Shown: positions 11,504-25,340 of the stretch, piece by piece
Layout: every line of letters begins with the position of its first letter
Numbering within the stretch: the first letter of the stretch is position 1
Notes under the pieces: generated by a model
Databases searched by the model: none
What the model was told of the DNA's origin: nothing
The model's input: only the letters and a program-made list of their open reading frames with translations
DNA from: Brevipalpus yothersi
Taxonomy: Eukaryota; Arthropoda; Arachnida; Trombidiformes; Tenuipalpidae
DNA: 64,000 nucleotides
Direction of reading: 5' to 3'
Assembly (NCBI GenBank): GCA_003956705.1
Contig: QZCP01000135.1
Coordinates: 198,644 to 262,643 of the forward strand
Program-made: the position numbers and the translations under genes

Positions 11504-14500
11504 TTAAACCTCTTGAAGTTTGTGCCATTCTGCAATCTGACGTCTTGGTGATGCAGCCACGTCTCGCCAATGTTTTGCACCGTTTCCTTGAGCTTTCATT
11601 CCGACCTCGACTTTTCCCACCACTTCATTTCTGGTTACCCTATCATAGTCGAACATGGTGAATTCGAGACTCAAATTGTCCAAACCTTCACCTTGTGGTA
11701 CATCGAAGACAAAACTTTCATTGAAAACTGGATCAAGAGTGTGCTTTTTAACATGAGTTTTCTTCTTCGCAATACGCTGATTCTTGTAATTTAGATAAAT
11801 CTTGACAAAAGGATCTGTCAGAAAATAGAAGGGAGAAAAACAAAGAGAACAACACATACGATGATTATCATGTTTCTCTGTCTTCCTCTTCTCACATCGC
11901 ATGTGATGCGATGAAATACAAGAACATTTGCTATTCACATTGCACATTCATGGTTCGTTTATTTTGTTGAGCAACGAAGCGAAGCAATCTTGTCAAAATG
12001 AACTTTTTCGTTCTGATCAATACTCAAAAGAAGTAAAGAAAAGTGAGACTCTGATAGAGTAAAGGTTATGCACGAGTAGTTCAACGATAACTTCTGTGTG
12101 TGAATTCATTTTCAAGTGGAAAAATATTCAACCATATATTTTTCCAAGTGTATCTAGGGTGTTGAGATGATGATGTCTCAGTTTAACAACCTTTGAGAGC
12201 TATTCATGATTAACTATTATCGCTTTGCTTCGTATTTTTGAAATATGATTCATCTTACCGCAAAGTCCGGATATACCGTTATCCATTTTCGGTAGACCAC
12301 GAGCTTTGAGAATAACCACCGTTAATCGGCTAGCAGCAGGGGCATAACATAAGGAGATGAGAATTTCACCCTTTCCTTGTGATTGGATCTTTATCGTGGA
12401 ATGAAAAATAATCGTTAGTGTTATGATCCTCAAGAGTGTGTGTGTGAGAGAGAGAAGAGGAAGTAGACTTTCGGTTGGGTGTTATCATGTGCTTTTCCGG
12501 TGTAAATAAAGCTGTAGAACGGAAATTAACTTACCCTGAGGCTTGGAGGTGATAAATCTTGAACTACTGATATTTGCTTTTCCAGAGTATCAAAATGAAG
12601 ATGATCTAATTGGTAGTAAATTTTTCCGATTACGTTGTCCCTAGAATATCGATCAAAGCTGAGCACCATGAATTGAAGATTGGTCGTGGCAAGCATGTCA
12701 GGAGTAATACCATAAAACACAAACTCTTCATCATAAACTGGATTCGCTGTTCGACGAAGTACTCGAGTTTTGACCTAATCAAGTGGGAAAAGGAAAAAAA
12801 TTTGTTTACTAAAATATCAGTAGTGATAATGGTAGCTTATTGTGAAAAGTAGTTCGGCGTGTGACTTTACTTTACTCTGGTGCCATTATTGAGGTAATTT
12901 ACAATGATAAGGAAGGAAGACATATAAATCTGAATGAAACATGAGAGCACATGAATGCTTTATGATTTGAGTCTGTTAAACATCTCATGATGCTAAGCTT
13001 TATCGATTGCACACCTCAATACTATTATATATACTTTCGAGTATGTGTGGGCTTTTTGCGTCTTAATAGAAAAGCATCCAAATTGAATTGTTTTTTGTAA
13101 TACCATAGGAAAAGAGAGAAAAGGATTTGCTCTCTAACCTTCCAAACATGGCTGATTAATTCAATTACCATTGTATTGTGAGCATTGCAATTGCTAGAAA
13201 TGATGACTTTCCATAAAGAAGATTAAGGAGGGACATATTTAGCTCATAAAAATCACATGATCATGATCAGTGGAATATCTTCAAAGCAATCAAGGAAGAA
13301 GATTAGGAGCAAAAATTTGGAAGATTTGTGAAGATTTTGAGTGTCTCTCATCCTTTCTAACAAATTACTCAAAATCTCTTCGCAATCGGAAATTGTCATT
13401 AATGACTTGTTTTTCACATGTCAGGCAAAAATTGATTTTCAGCGACTCAGAAAATCTTCGTCTTTGGTCACGCAGAGTCCATGGATTGGGAATTATATAT
13501 TGAACAACACAATTTGTACTCACTTTGTTTTGCTTACTGGGAATCAATTGAAGCTTGACGTATGGATCCAGATCCTGGTTGCCATCACGTTCTGAACACA
13601 ATCCAGAACATTTTTCGATAATCACGCAAAGAGCTTGTTTCTCGTAATTATATTTCAGCTTGAAATAAAGCTGACCCAACTTTTTGGCAATCGGTTCTGG
13701 TTTCAAAGTTTCGAGGGGAAGATTTTCCTAAAATTTTATGAATAATAAAAATTATCAGAATAATTAACTAATTAACGTTCAACTATTTGAATATTTATTC
13801 CATCCCTATGCTGGATATAGCATGTCAACTGAGCTAGCCATACAGATTCCAATGATCTCTACCATGCTACACTAGGGAATGATGCTGATGTTCGAGCATT
13901 CAAATCACGAACTATTTGATTACCAGTGAAGTGGCCAAAACTGAATGACCATCATAAACACTCAATGATTTAGGATTCCCTAGCAAGGTTCATGAGCTCA
14001 TGATGACTCAAACTGAGATCATTATGCTCCATCATCAGTCTGTTGGACTCTAGATTCTAAAGTACACACAACTTACTTCCACAGAACTTACCGGTTTGTT
14101 TGGAATCGATCCACATGGTTTGATCGAATTGCCTTTATCAACATTATTTTTGGTTGAAATAGGCGAAACGGAATCATTTCGTTCAACTGTACATGCTGAG
14201 TTTGTCTGTTTCTTCAATTCATTTGATATCTCTTTGGCTTGTTCAAATTCGCTTGATTTGCTTTCACTGCGGGGAGATTCTTGATCTCGATCTGTGGGAA
14301 TAGATCACAATAAAAATCTCGATGAGCTAATGATTCCCATCTAGCATGTGTGATACAGTTTCTATCGAAATTAATATACGATTACTAAGGTGATCTGACC
14401 TTTTGGTGAGACTGGACTTATGCAAACATTTCCTCCTGGTGGAGATCTACATCCGGTGGGACTCTTTTTCAACGTTGGCCCAGGCGGTGTTTGGGAACTT

Positions 14501-16966
14501 TTGATGGCAGATGATTTTTTGAATGTAAAAGGAACCTCACTGACCGGTGATCTTTTCAGTAATAGGGTTGTATGGCCTTCGCTAGAATTTTGACGACGTC
14601 GATGCAGGAGGTACACCAAGGCAGCCGATATGATTACAATCACGGCAGAGCCCACACTGAGAGCAATGATGAAACTTCCATTGCCTACAGGGACAGAATA
14701 AGAGGAAAGGAGGATTCACAATAAGAAACCCAATTGACACCAGTAAATCTCATCTCATATATGAAAAAATATATATTCTAACAGTATAGTCAGACTCGAT
14801 TGTTCGCTCAGTTTGATATGTGTCAGATGATTGACGATGCTTTGCTTTCAATTGCTTGCAAACAAAGAAAGTGAATTCAATTTGTATTTGAAAGGCTAGA
14901 CAGACATTGTGTCCAATAACTGACAAGGAATCATATTTTGAGAATTTTACTAAAAAATCTCAGCATTTCTCGGAAATTTTTTTTCAGAGCATCTAAAGAA
15001 TTCTTTCCAATGAAATCGAATATGCTCTCAGGATATGAATCTTTGAAGCCTGGAATACCTTTCTGGTAGACTTTGAACTTGAAAATGTAGAATTCTGTTT
15101 GTCAGGAAAAAAACTGGGATGTGAATATTCACAAGCCAGTTTATAGCTTGAATATAGGAATTGAGGAAAATTCATGAGATGGGAGGTCCTCTAAGATACA
15201 CAAGTTTTCTGACGTCATTTTTCATTTTGCAAGTGGCAGAGAAAAATTTTTGTTGATTTATTGAAACATCCAAAAGGATTGAACCTCTCATGAAATGATC
15301 AAAGATTTATCCTACCAATAGACAGATCAACTATCAATCCTATCAAATATGAAGCAGGCTCCATAACACTTTTCCCTTCCTTGAGTGTGAACATGAATCA
15401 ATTCTCAAGAGTTCAGGAAATTGAGCAGATTCTATGAAAAAATAGCAACTCGGTAATATATTTCTCAATGGATAGAAATCTACTAAATCTACTAAACTTT
15501 TCACCCAAACTGTTTTCTCAATTTCGTGAACAAATTGGCCAGAAATCGCCTGGAGAAAATACAAGCATAAGATATTCAAAATACTGAAGGAGAATCTTCT
15601 AATTTTGAAATTCATAAGCTTTTGCAGATTGGATGGTTGAAAGTAAGCCTCTAGAGATTGACAAAAATTAAGAATTCATGAAATCTTAGTTTCATCTAAC
15701 TCATGTAAGTAAGATTTTTGACTAAATGATAGTATTCGATTTTTTCTACATTAGCTTTGGTACCAAAAAAGTTTGCTCTTAGTAGTATTGATCCAAAATT
15801 AGAAGTTCTATCTAATGCCATGAAACTTAAATATGTCAGTGTTCACTTATTCTAATGAGATGGGAGAACATCAGTGTTCGATAGACCAGTTGGCTAGCTT
15901 ACCTCAAGAAAATTGTTTCAATATCAGATAGGATCAGATTGCTTTTGGGTTAATGTGTTGAAAAATTTCTTTTGTCTCGCTAATTGAATAATTAAAATAC
16001 AATATCTTCTCAATCCATCAAAAAATGAGCCCTTGATGAACTTTCCACTTGCAATTAATTACATCGTAGATTTTCATAAAAGTATCCAATTAATCGAGCT
16101 GATAAATTGAGGAAGTTTGCAAAATCTATCTCATTTTTCGTTCAATAATTTTTGTTGAGATTAATGAGGTTTCACCTTCATAAAAGAACTGTTTCTCATA
16201 TTAGCGACTGAAAGATGAATGAGCCTCTTCCTTTTCATCTTGAATTTTCACAATACAGCTATTCTAGATAAGAGAAAAATTTCTAGTCACTCGATATTTC
16301 TCGTGATGTAAGAACCTTCCAAGAACATTAGAGTCATTACAGGTAACCTCAGAAAAAATTCCATTTACCGAGAAATCATCTCCAAAAAAAAAGAGTTTCA
16401 AGAGTCTACTGATCGAATTACATTTTCTCAGATGACGAGTTTCAGTCAGAACATGGGAATCTACTATCGACCGTGTGAGTAAGTATGATTCCATAGACCC
16501 ATGAGAATTCATATATGAATATCCTCTTCCTGTGCCCTATGATGAATCAATTATAGTTGTTTACTCCACTTTCTCGACGAAAAAAACATTCACATCTGAG
16601 TCTAAAGGGAAAAGATTATTTTTTGACTCTCCCTAATTGGAAAAAGGTTGATTATCGGCAAGACAGCATATTCGTTCTTGATTTATTCCCTTTTTCTTAT
16701 AATCTAAGTGTAAGAGAGTGATCGTAAATTGATGTAAGTGACAACAGATTGGATTCATTTCAGGACAAGTGATATTCTCGACAAACAGGAACCGACTTAT
16801 GGAACCAGAAACAAAATGAAGTAAGGATAATTCGAGATTATGTGATTATGTGGGAGACAAAATACTGAACTAATCTCAGATGGATTAAAAGCACTGAAAT
16901 CTTACCTTGATCTACTGATCTATGTTCAGATTTTTCGAGATGATATGGCAAACTCTGAAGGCGCAT
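11504..16966 (-). CDS. Syt4: Synaptotagmin 4
   Basis: Vesicle membrane protein of the synaptotagmin family, implicated in dense-core and postsynaptic vesicle traffic. Exons on the minus strand: 16966-16906, 14684-14400, 14291-14092, 13727-13524, 12774-12535, 12388-12259, 11814-11504; 476 residues, all phases agree. A short N-terminus is followed by one membrane span (SFIIALSVGSAVIVIISAAL then LVYLLHRRRQ, about residues 24-50), a Ser/Pro/Lys-rich linker, C2A (LGQLYFKLKYNYEKQALCV) and C2B (GEILISLCYAPAASRLTVV), ending in the family's IAEWHKL motif. C2A has VLSFDRYSRDN where calcium-binding synaptotagmins have DFDR; this Asp-to-Ser change is the hallmark of Syt4/11. C2B keeps FDYDR. The first exon (ATG at 16966, donor at 16905) was chosen because it begins with ATG and its phase 1 fits the membrane-span exon; it is the least certain part. 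Confidence 0.88.
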
Positions 16967-17463
16967 TTTAATCCTAATAGTAATTGGCCTTTTGCCCAAG
17001 GAACACTAGATAATCATTGATGGATTAGAGATGAAGAGATGATTTCGAATACAGAGTGAAGCAAATTTATAGGTTATAATGAATATATATCACTGAATGA
17101 AGAAACGTATCATTAATGGCCACAAGTTATTCAAAATGTTCATGACCTAGCAAATCAAGTTGAGGCCACCATAGATGCACAGCAAGTCCATTGACACGCT
17201 TATAAATAATCAGTTGTAGTAGTAGTAGTAGAAGAGAGATTCCTCTATTGGATTGATGACTGATCTTGAGGAATCGAGCAAATCGAAGCTCGGTGAGGAT
17301 AAAAAGAGAGTAGGATTAAGGGGAATGATATAGCAAGATATTGACGTTCGCAAACCAAGTCTGCCATACTGTTGAGAGGTTCTCTTGGAGGCTATCTTCA
17401 GGACGCAAACGTAAGAATATCGATCGAAATTTTTCTGAATGTTATTCTCTCTTGTTCTATTAG

Positions 17464-17467
<4 letters not shown>

Positions 17468-17514
<47 letters not shown>
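17468..17514. repeat. (CT)n microsatellite
   Basis: 47 bases of uninterrupted CT, about 500 bp upstream of the Syt4 start codon (GA on the Syt4 sense strand). Confidence 0.97.
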
Positions 17515-17516
<2 letters not shown>

Positions 17517-17604
17517 AGTCTTTTACTGCCAGTATATGTACTTCTGCGTTTCTTGATTTTGCTCTCTTGTTTCATCTCATTGCTTTTTGAAGCCCCCTTT
17601 TGGT

Positions 17605-17608
<4 letters not shown>

Positions 17609-17651
<43 letters not shown>
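17609..17651. repeat. (TC)n microsatellite
   Basis: 43 bases of uninterrupted TC, 95 bp from the tract at 17468-17514 and in the same orientation. Confidence 0.97.
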
Positions 17652-17654
<3 letters not shown>

Positions 17655-18511
17655 CTCGATCGTCATCTTTTCTCGATTTGATTCGATCGATGAGCTACGT
17701 TGGTCTGATCATTTTAGTATTCTATCCGAAAAAGGTTTTAAAATGAGGAGACAGGAAAATATCAACGAATAAAATTTTGAAGGTAACTCAGTTTTCGCAT
17801 GATATTGAATTTTTCATACTTGAGACATTTCTCGTAAGGAGTAAACTCACACAGTATTACAGTTCCAATGGCTGAAGTTCATCTGGAAATTCAATTTATC
17901 TCCAACCTCATCACAGCTTGTAGCCGAAAAATCTCATTAGATTTGGAGGACTAGGAATAGAATTGCAATGTCGCATGTAGTCTCTGAGAAAATAAGAGGG
18001 CTTACAGACATATAAATACCTTCTTACTTAATGATTGTCAATTTTACTTTTCTATGCGTTAGAGCTCAGATTTCTTGCGATAATTTTTTCAAGAGTCAAG
18101 ATAGTGGTAAAGTTTTCTTATTATTATTCCATGTATCATGGTTAACATACAAACTGTTTGATCTGATATCTCGGTTAGGTCATATTGACTTACTGTCAAG
18201 AAATTGTTTTACCAACAATAATAGTGTTTTCATTTTTGTATATGTATATATATATATATAAATGCCGTTACAACAGCTGTTGGAATTGCCAAAAAAATGT
18301 ACCGATCTATGTAAAAGATGGACAAGTGATACACACAAGTTACACAGATCTTTCCACAGATCCTTTGATCACCGGTTTGTTTGACTAACGGAAATATGCT
18401 CACATTCGCATGATGATACGGAACATCTGTTCAACATGTAAACTCACAATTAATCACAAAAACATGAGGAAATAAGAAATAGAAGAGGCTCAAATAAAGC
18501 TCATCATCAAA

Positions 18512-21500
18512 TCAACTGCCGAAAGCGGCATAATTTGGAGATCGATATAGCCCAGAATCCGCTTGATACAATAGTGTGGCCAAAATTCTTTCATGAGTTA
18601 TAGTCTTGGAAGGAAGCACAATCTGTGGAAAAATGAAACACAGTTAATCTTTTTTCTCATTCAATTGATCTGAAGCATATTTCAGATTATTACCTTGATG
18701 AGATCTTGAGGAGCTATCTTATGGAATTGTAGATCTCGAGTTAAACGATTCATAATTGCTTTGAGTTCATTAAATTTGTTCGCTGGTAGACCTTCACTGG
18801 AAAGTTGTTCTTTGCTTGCTACTGTTTGACCATTGTTAATAACTTTATTCAGTGCCCATTGATGCATGATTTGGAATTTTCGAATTTCGGTAAGCTCAAG
18901 ATTTGGTCTGGTAAGAATGTTGGATATCATAGTTTCACTGAGAGTCAAATACTCTTGCCGGGAAAAAAATCTTCCCACTCTTGGATCAACAAATTTTAAA
19001 ATAGTATTCACTAGCTGGGTGGCCGAATTGTATCGCCAATAATAGTTTTCCAATTGATTTAACATTGATGGCACAACACTGAGACGTAGATGAGTTTTGG
19101 TATGATGAAAGCATGCTTGCAGAAGATCGGGTAAATCGAAATGTTCAGCAGCACATATAAGACCAGGAATAGTATCACACGTCAGTGGACATGATCCGGA
19201 GTGAAGATATTCGATCAATAATTGGAATGTATCTCCATTGAACTCGATTATCGTGAACTAGAGTAAAATAATTGTTTTAATGGCTGTGTTACCAAATGAA
19301 AAATATCATCAAAAAAATAATGATTAAACTTCTCACCTCTGTTTGAGCTAATTTGCTACGATCAATTTTGGCCACATCTGCACAAACCGATAGTCCCGGC
19401 ATATCATCAGGATTGATATTTCCATCTACCTTACCATAAATCGATTCACTTTGCCATCTTTTCATACTTTCACGATTTTTACTACCCCAACCTGACCAAT
19501 TACCGGTCACAAGTCTTTTGAATGCTGCTTGAAATCCACCGGTAAATGTTCCCCCACTTCCGGTTGGTACCGTTAAATAAGTAGGTGTCTTTACTGATCC
19601 ACTGGAAACATTGGAAATTGTTGACTCTTTACGTTTACTCTTGGAATCACTTGGATGAATAATTTTTGGAATCTGTGAAATCTTATGAATTGTTGAGGCA
19701 GTGAGACTACTCTTTCGAGTAGGTTTTGGTCTTTCGGGTGATGCTTGCGGAGCACGATTTGTAGCCGTAGTGCTTAACTCTGTTCCGGTACCTGGAAGAT
19801 TGGTGGGTTGATTGAGAGACTTAACAGTTCCTGGAGGTGTAAAACCGTACAACATTTCTAGAAATACACGACTTCGAATGGCCAATATGGCACGAACACC
19901 GTAAATACGACTGATATGTGTATCATGGCAGCCATTTGCTGCATTTCCCATCACATTGAATACAACATCACAGATCATTTTGGCATTGGAAGAGAAAGCA
20001 TTGCTAAAATCTTTCGCTAATTGATCATAACATTCGAAAAGATCTCGAACCGAATCTAGTAGAGGTGATGAAGGTCTCATATGACCAATTGGTCGCCAAG
20101 ATCCTCTTCGATATGGTTTCGGAATTTGTCCGGTTACCAAATGATTTGTTAAATTGGTAACAAGATCCTCGAGCATTTGGCTTCTTGTTCGATCCTGTAA
20201 CAATACATAGTAAATGATGTGGGGTTCATGTATTCCCTTATGGCATACCCACATCAAACGATTGATAACTGTACTTACTTGCATTCTTGCAAATTTTGGG
20301 GCCGAATAACTTGCCCTCTCACCGTTAACAATTTTAGTTAGTAGCCATTCGCGAAAATGAGAACCCTGTTAACAGGATAAAAGTAATTAAACTTGGTATT
20401 AGTAAGACTTTTTTCTATCATCAATTATATGCATACCTTCTCAAAAACTGACTCATGCCACAGGTAAGGCTTGAAAGCTGAAACTTCATCTCGACATACC
20501 ACCGATACGGTATATCGACGTGTTTCACCTTCAGGAACTGGATTAGGAGATGTTCGTACCACAATGAAGGCATGAAGAAAATGAGATTTTACACAGCCTG
20601 AAATGAAAGCCCAATAGAAATTGTCAATATCAGAATATTCTGGTTAATTGTTACCTCTCACTTACCTGGACAGAATGGAGTTTCATCAGCTTCCATGAAG
20701 GCAACACACACTATATCATTGCCTATGTGACGCTTTTTTTGAAGCTTTTGAGGATCATTCTCTTCGTGAGGTAACATTGTTGATACATGAAACATAAGCT
20801 CAATATTCTTCCAATTTGTATAAACAGATTCTGTCCCAGTGAGATCGTGAACGGTGTCCAGTCCACCTTTATACCGATCGAAGCCTTTCAATCTCACTTT
20901 TTCTCCCAGAATATCTAGAAACTCAGCGAATGCTGGCGATTCATTTCGATTACCTAAAATTGCTTCCTCACTTGTTTGTCCTTCCTTGATATAAACAACA
21001 CCCACTTTAAGTTCTGATTTAACAAACACTTGGTCCAATTTGATAAGCTCATCGGGAATTGATGGCAATTGTCCTAAACACAGTGGTGGCTTGAGACCAG
21101 CCTCATCGCCTAATGCTTTCACAACAGCTTCACGATCATATCGATCGGCACAAATACTACTGGCTGGTACCAGGCCATGCAGAGAATAGGAAACAGTTCG
21201 TAGTAAAACTCTAAATTGATCCCTTCCACCGACCATCTCTTGTTTGAGACTCAAAATGACGGGACCCAAACCTTCATCATTGGTAAAATAATTCCAATGT
21301 TCACGACCATAATAGTGTTTTTCGTATATTTCCTCTTGAAACGATATAAGCTCATATGGATCTTCCGGTTTCGCTAATTTTTCTTCATCACACACAGATT
21401 CCTGAGTGATCAACGGAGGAGGTGGCATAGGCGTTTGGGGTGGCGGTAATGGGGAAGACTTGTGATGAGGTGAAGTCGGATCGGCAGTTGGCTCTACTGA

Positions 21501-22459
21501 TGGCTGGTGAGAAGATTGTACCGATGTGATAACCTTAGTAGGGAATTGAATAAAGAGAAGATAATTAAGATAAAAATTTGCAATATTTCGACTTTGAATT
21601 TTGAAAAGAAGTAGAAGAGAAAAAAAACTCACTATATTTGGCTGTCTCCGATAGAGTTCAATATCATCTTTACTTTTAGGACTCTGTGATTCAATGATTT
21701 GTATGGCAGGTGGATTAACATTACCGTATGGTGACATATTGCTGGTCGATTTACTGGTATCAGATCGATCTAATGGTCCACGGACATTGAAAATTTCTGC
21801 ACTAGTACTTCGAGGTATGGCATGTGTGGGAATTGTGAGGGCAGTTTCACTTGCTTTTTTGGCCGCAGCTTCTCTTTCGACCATCTCTTTCTCTTTTTCT
21901 AGCTTATCTTCACCAGGCATTATGGAAGCACTGGATGCTGGCCGTCGACATTCTATCCAATATCCAGAGGTTGGCTTTATGGCATGTGGATAATCGGAAC
22001 AATAAGGCGATCCTGGGCACGCTTGTACAGGCACCGGGAATGTCAAAGTTGTGCTACTTTTTCTTCGCGCCTCCGCATAGCCTAGCATTCAATAAGAGTA
22101 AGTAAAGAAATTGTTCTACTGAAAGAATTCCGATACATACCTAAGCTTTGTCGCTTGAAATCTTTCAATTTTGCCATAAATTCAGTGCCTCCTGTGCCAA
22201 CACCACTGATATCGGCATAATGAAGGGCACAGTACACTTTACTGCCATACCTTTTAGCACCATTAGGATTGGTTTCACCTTGCTTCAGCCTCAATCCACA
22301 TACTGAACACGTTAAACAGTCCTCATGAAAATGAGTATTCACATAATTTCCACCGGAAGATATTGTACCGGATGCTGTCAATAGATCACTTTCACGCCAC
22401 ACAGACCATGTCTGATGGGGTAACAGGGGAAGCTCACAAATGAAACAAAGCTTAGCCAT
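18512..22459 (-). CDS. LIM-RapGAP-BTB/BACK multidomain protein
   Basis: Predicted GTPase-activating protein for a Rap-type GTPase that also carries protein-interaction domains. Exons on the minus strand: 22459-22141, 22081-21633, 21533-20666, 20597-20437, 20365-20279, 20194-19337, 19257-18694, 18622-18512; 1,138 residues, phases consistent. An N-terminal LIM-like zinc domain (CFICELPLL...HFHEDCLTCSVCGLRL...YCALHY) is followed by a Ser/Pro-rich linker and a RapGAP domain (YYGREHWNYF, GQTSEEAILGN, ESPAFAEFLDILG, KKRHIGNDIV). The Asn of RHIGND (about residue 528) is the catalytic 'Asn thumb'. The exon that begins with the end of the RapGAP domain (DRTRSQMLEDL) also encodes the first half of a BTB domain (CDVVFNVMG, VRAILAIRSRVFLEMLYGF). 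About 155 low-complexity Ser/Thr-rich residues follow, then the rest of the BTB and a BACK-like region (LIEYLHSGSCPLTC, LENYYWRY). It resembles the insect serine-enriched protein gprs, recalled from memory and not checked. The start is the ATG of the LIM exon. Confidence 0.88.
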
Positions 22460-24527
22460 ATTTGATTAATTACCAATAATATCTAGTGATTTCATAGAAA
22501 GATGAAACATTTGTACAATATCGAGTTATGTTTGACTATTAGTTTTGAGTGATGAATTGTAGATGATGATTGTAGAATGAGAATTGGAAATTTGTGTTGG
22601 AATTCTAATCGCCATCCTTTGCAGCTGTGATGCGATATTGAATCAGATTTTTCAAATTTTTATGGCTCCAGTTATCTGCAAATAGAAAAATAGTATTCAC
22701 TTATATTTCGCTTGAGATCAGATCGAAGGTCTCGAAGTTTCTTGAGTGTATTCATAGTAATTGGATCAATGGAGTATGAGATCATGCAAGAGTATTCTCT
22801 TGCATGATCAGTGAGCCATGATTGTCTTCAAATCAATAGACTAGTGATTGGTACTCAATCAAATACCTTTCCACAAAATGACTGAGAAACCCTAGAGACA
22901 TAAATTTTCTCGAACGTATGGTGAATCGAACTTCAATGAGAAATTATCAGAATTGAGAAAATCTTTGGTAAATTCAACAGCATAAAAGTGTAGAGAAGGG
23001 TCCAAATTCTTCATGTATATTGAAAAACCCAATCAGTGCTATGGATTTCCGATTGAAAAAAGATCTATCAAATATCAGAAAATATCTTGGATCGATCATT
23101 TAAAAATTACCTTTACTGATAAGACTAGGACTAGAGCTCTGAATTTTAATCAGAAATTGAGCTTTCAAGCATTCGGGTAGGAAGAGAATATTTTGAGAAG
23201 ATTTATCATGCTGTTAAAGATTATAATCTTAACCTAATCAGTCAAACAGTCAAATACTGGATTATTTGACCCATATCTATTCAGATAGCCTAGAGTTTTC
23301 AAAATAAGAATCTTCAAATTACCTACAAATTCATACGATGATCAACCTACCCACAGTTCTGAGAGTGTATAATGAGCAGTCAAAAGTATTCCAATTGATT
23401 GGATAAGAAATACAAACCACAAAAACAATTTCAACTAAGTGAAATTTCAACTATTGATTTGATGGAAGAGAATTTTGTTGGACAAATTTGAGCTTGATAC
23501 AAAATGATGAAAATATATTTCACAGGTCAGAATTGATATTTTTAGTGATTCCTATGATCACATGAGATAAAACAACAGGATAAAATGGCTGTGAAAATTG
23601 AGGCAAACATAAAATCAACAGGTAAAATAAGCAGATAAATTTGTGATTCAGGAATCGCGCATGATGGTAAGCATATGGATTCGGCTCTTTGGATGCTGTA
23701 TCCACAGGAATACTGAATGAATCTTCCTGGTTCAACCATTTTTATTGTGGAAAAATCTTCACCTAAAATTAAATTAAATTGAGACAGGCTTCTTAGCGAA
23801 CAGAAGCATCATAATGTAGTGTATCAAGCATGAATGAGATTCGAGAAAGTCTCAACTTCCGATCTCTGATCAATGAAAGATCAGATTTCATTGGAGCACG
23901 TGTACTTTCAGGGACGACAATAATTGTTTTCCTTAATCTCATAATTTTAGAGTCCAAGAGTTCTAGGATTTCTCGGCTTACCGATAATCACATTTGTAAG
24001 ACATGTCTCTAGTACTTCAAAAGTTAGATCATTTAGTAAGATTTTAACGTACCTCATTTGAAGAAATGAGCCTCTCGGATCATTCTCGAAAGATTCCTGT
24101 GAAAAACATTCTGAAGATTTGTGAAATTTTCACTCAAAATCTTACACTTTACACTGAACCAAAATTCAATAGAACACGAGTAAGAGAAACACTGTTGACA
24201 GATCCAACCTCACCACTCAATGAATCGGATATGAATGTCTCTGAATTTTCAGCCGGTACATGATGGTCATGGATCAGGTTAAGGCCACTGTGAACGTAAT
24301 CCTATTGAAGCGTCAATTCATCTTAAATGAGTCGTGAATATTCTAATTGAATGAATGAAGATTCTCTTCTTCTTCTTCAATGTGTGTTGTGTGTAAGGAT
24401 ATTTACTTGACAAGCTCTGTTGGGAAAAGAGATTGTCAAATTGGGTCCAGAACGCAAACGTGAATTCATTGATCGATCATTCGGTGGCACATATATTCTA
24501 CTTTCAATCCTCCTCCAACTCTTTGGG

Positions 24528-24551
24528 TCTCTCTCTCTCTCTCTCTCTCTT
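24528..24551. repeat. (TC)n microsatellite, short
   Basis: 24 bases of TC, first of a cluster of CT/GA tracts between 24.5 and 25.7 kb. Confidence 0.9.
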
Positions 24552-24917
24552 TATACCAAGCAAGGTTCTCTCTATCACTTCTGGTGAGCTTTACTCACAT
24601 CCTCTTTTGCCCCCTTTCTTTTTCTTTATCGTCATCTTCTTGATTCGATCGATAAACGCTGAACTTTCTCCATTCATGCTTTGCTCTCATCGTGTAAGCT
24701 TATCGTATGATGGAATTGAGGAAAATACTATTCAGTAGACGATCAAGTGTGATGCATTAATTATCCCCATGTACATACGAACTTGAGTGTACACACTGAT
24801 TCTTTGACTCAATTGAAATCGAGAGGAAAAAAATCTTATTATCTTGGCGGACGCTCCAAATAATGATTAATACGAAACTTTTCATCGCTTGGAGTCTTTC
24901 TCTTATCACTTTCTTCA

Positions 24918-24922
<5 letters not shown>

Positions 24923-24971
<49 letters not shown>

Positions 24972-25022
24972 CCATAGCCTAAGGTATTTGTTCAGGTAGT
25001 CTACCATAGCATCGGGAATAAT

Positions 25023-25064
<42 letters not shown>
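24923..25064. repeat. Inverted (CT)n / (GA)n pair
   Basis: A CT tract (24923-24968) is followed 55 bp later by a GA tract (25024-25064). The two are complementary, so a transcript crossing them could fold into a stem of about 40 bp. Confidence 0.9.
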
Positions 25065-25067
<3 letters not shown>

Positions 25068-25274
25068 AAGTAAATTAAGCAAATATTCCACTCTTCAATT
25101 CTAATCAGATGAATTCAGCCAAAATTGATAACGAATTAGGGTGACTTGAAATTGGTTACAAAAACTTGACTGAATTCGGAGAAAAGTGAAGAAGACAACA
25201 GCTTCCGTTGTCAAATCTTCACTATCATCTGGAGCAAGACTTTCATTTCCTCTCTTACTTTCCTGTTTGTTAAT

Positions 25275-25278
<4 letters not shown>

Positions 25279-25340
<62 letters not shown>

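Larger units (their letters stand above)
16967..18511. other. Intergenic: Syt4 upstream region, LIM-RapGAP-BTB 3' flank
   Basis: No gene seen. The region holds two (CT)n tracts and AT-rich DNA, including a short (TA)n run near 18243-18261. It should carry the Syt4 promoter. Confidence 0.5.

Noticed and set aside
24066..24263. ATG-initiated 65-codon frame on the plus strand
   Set aside because: No signal peptide, motif or family likeness, and it lies in unannotated AT-rich DNA; such frames occur by chance.
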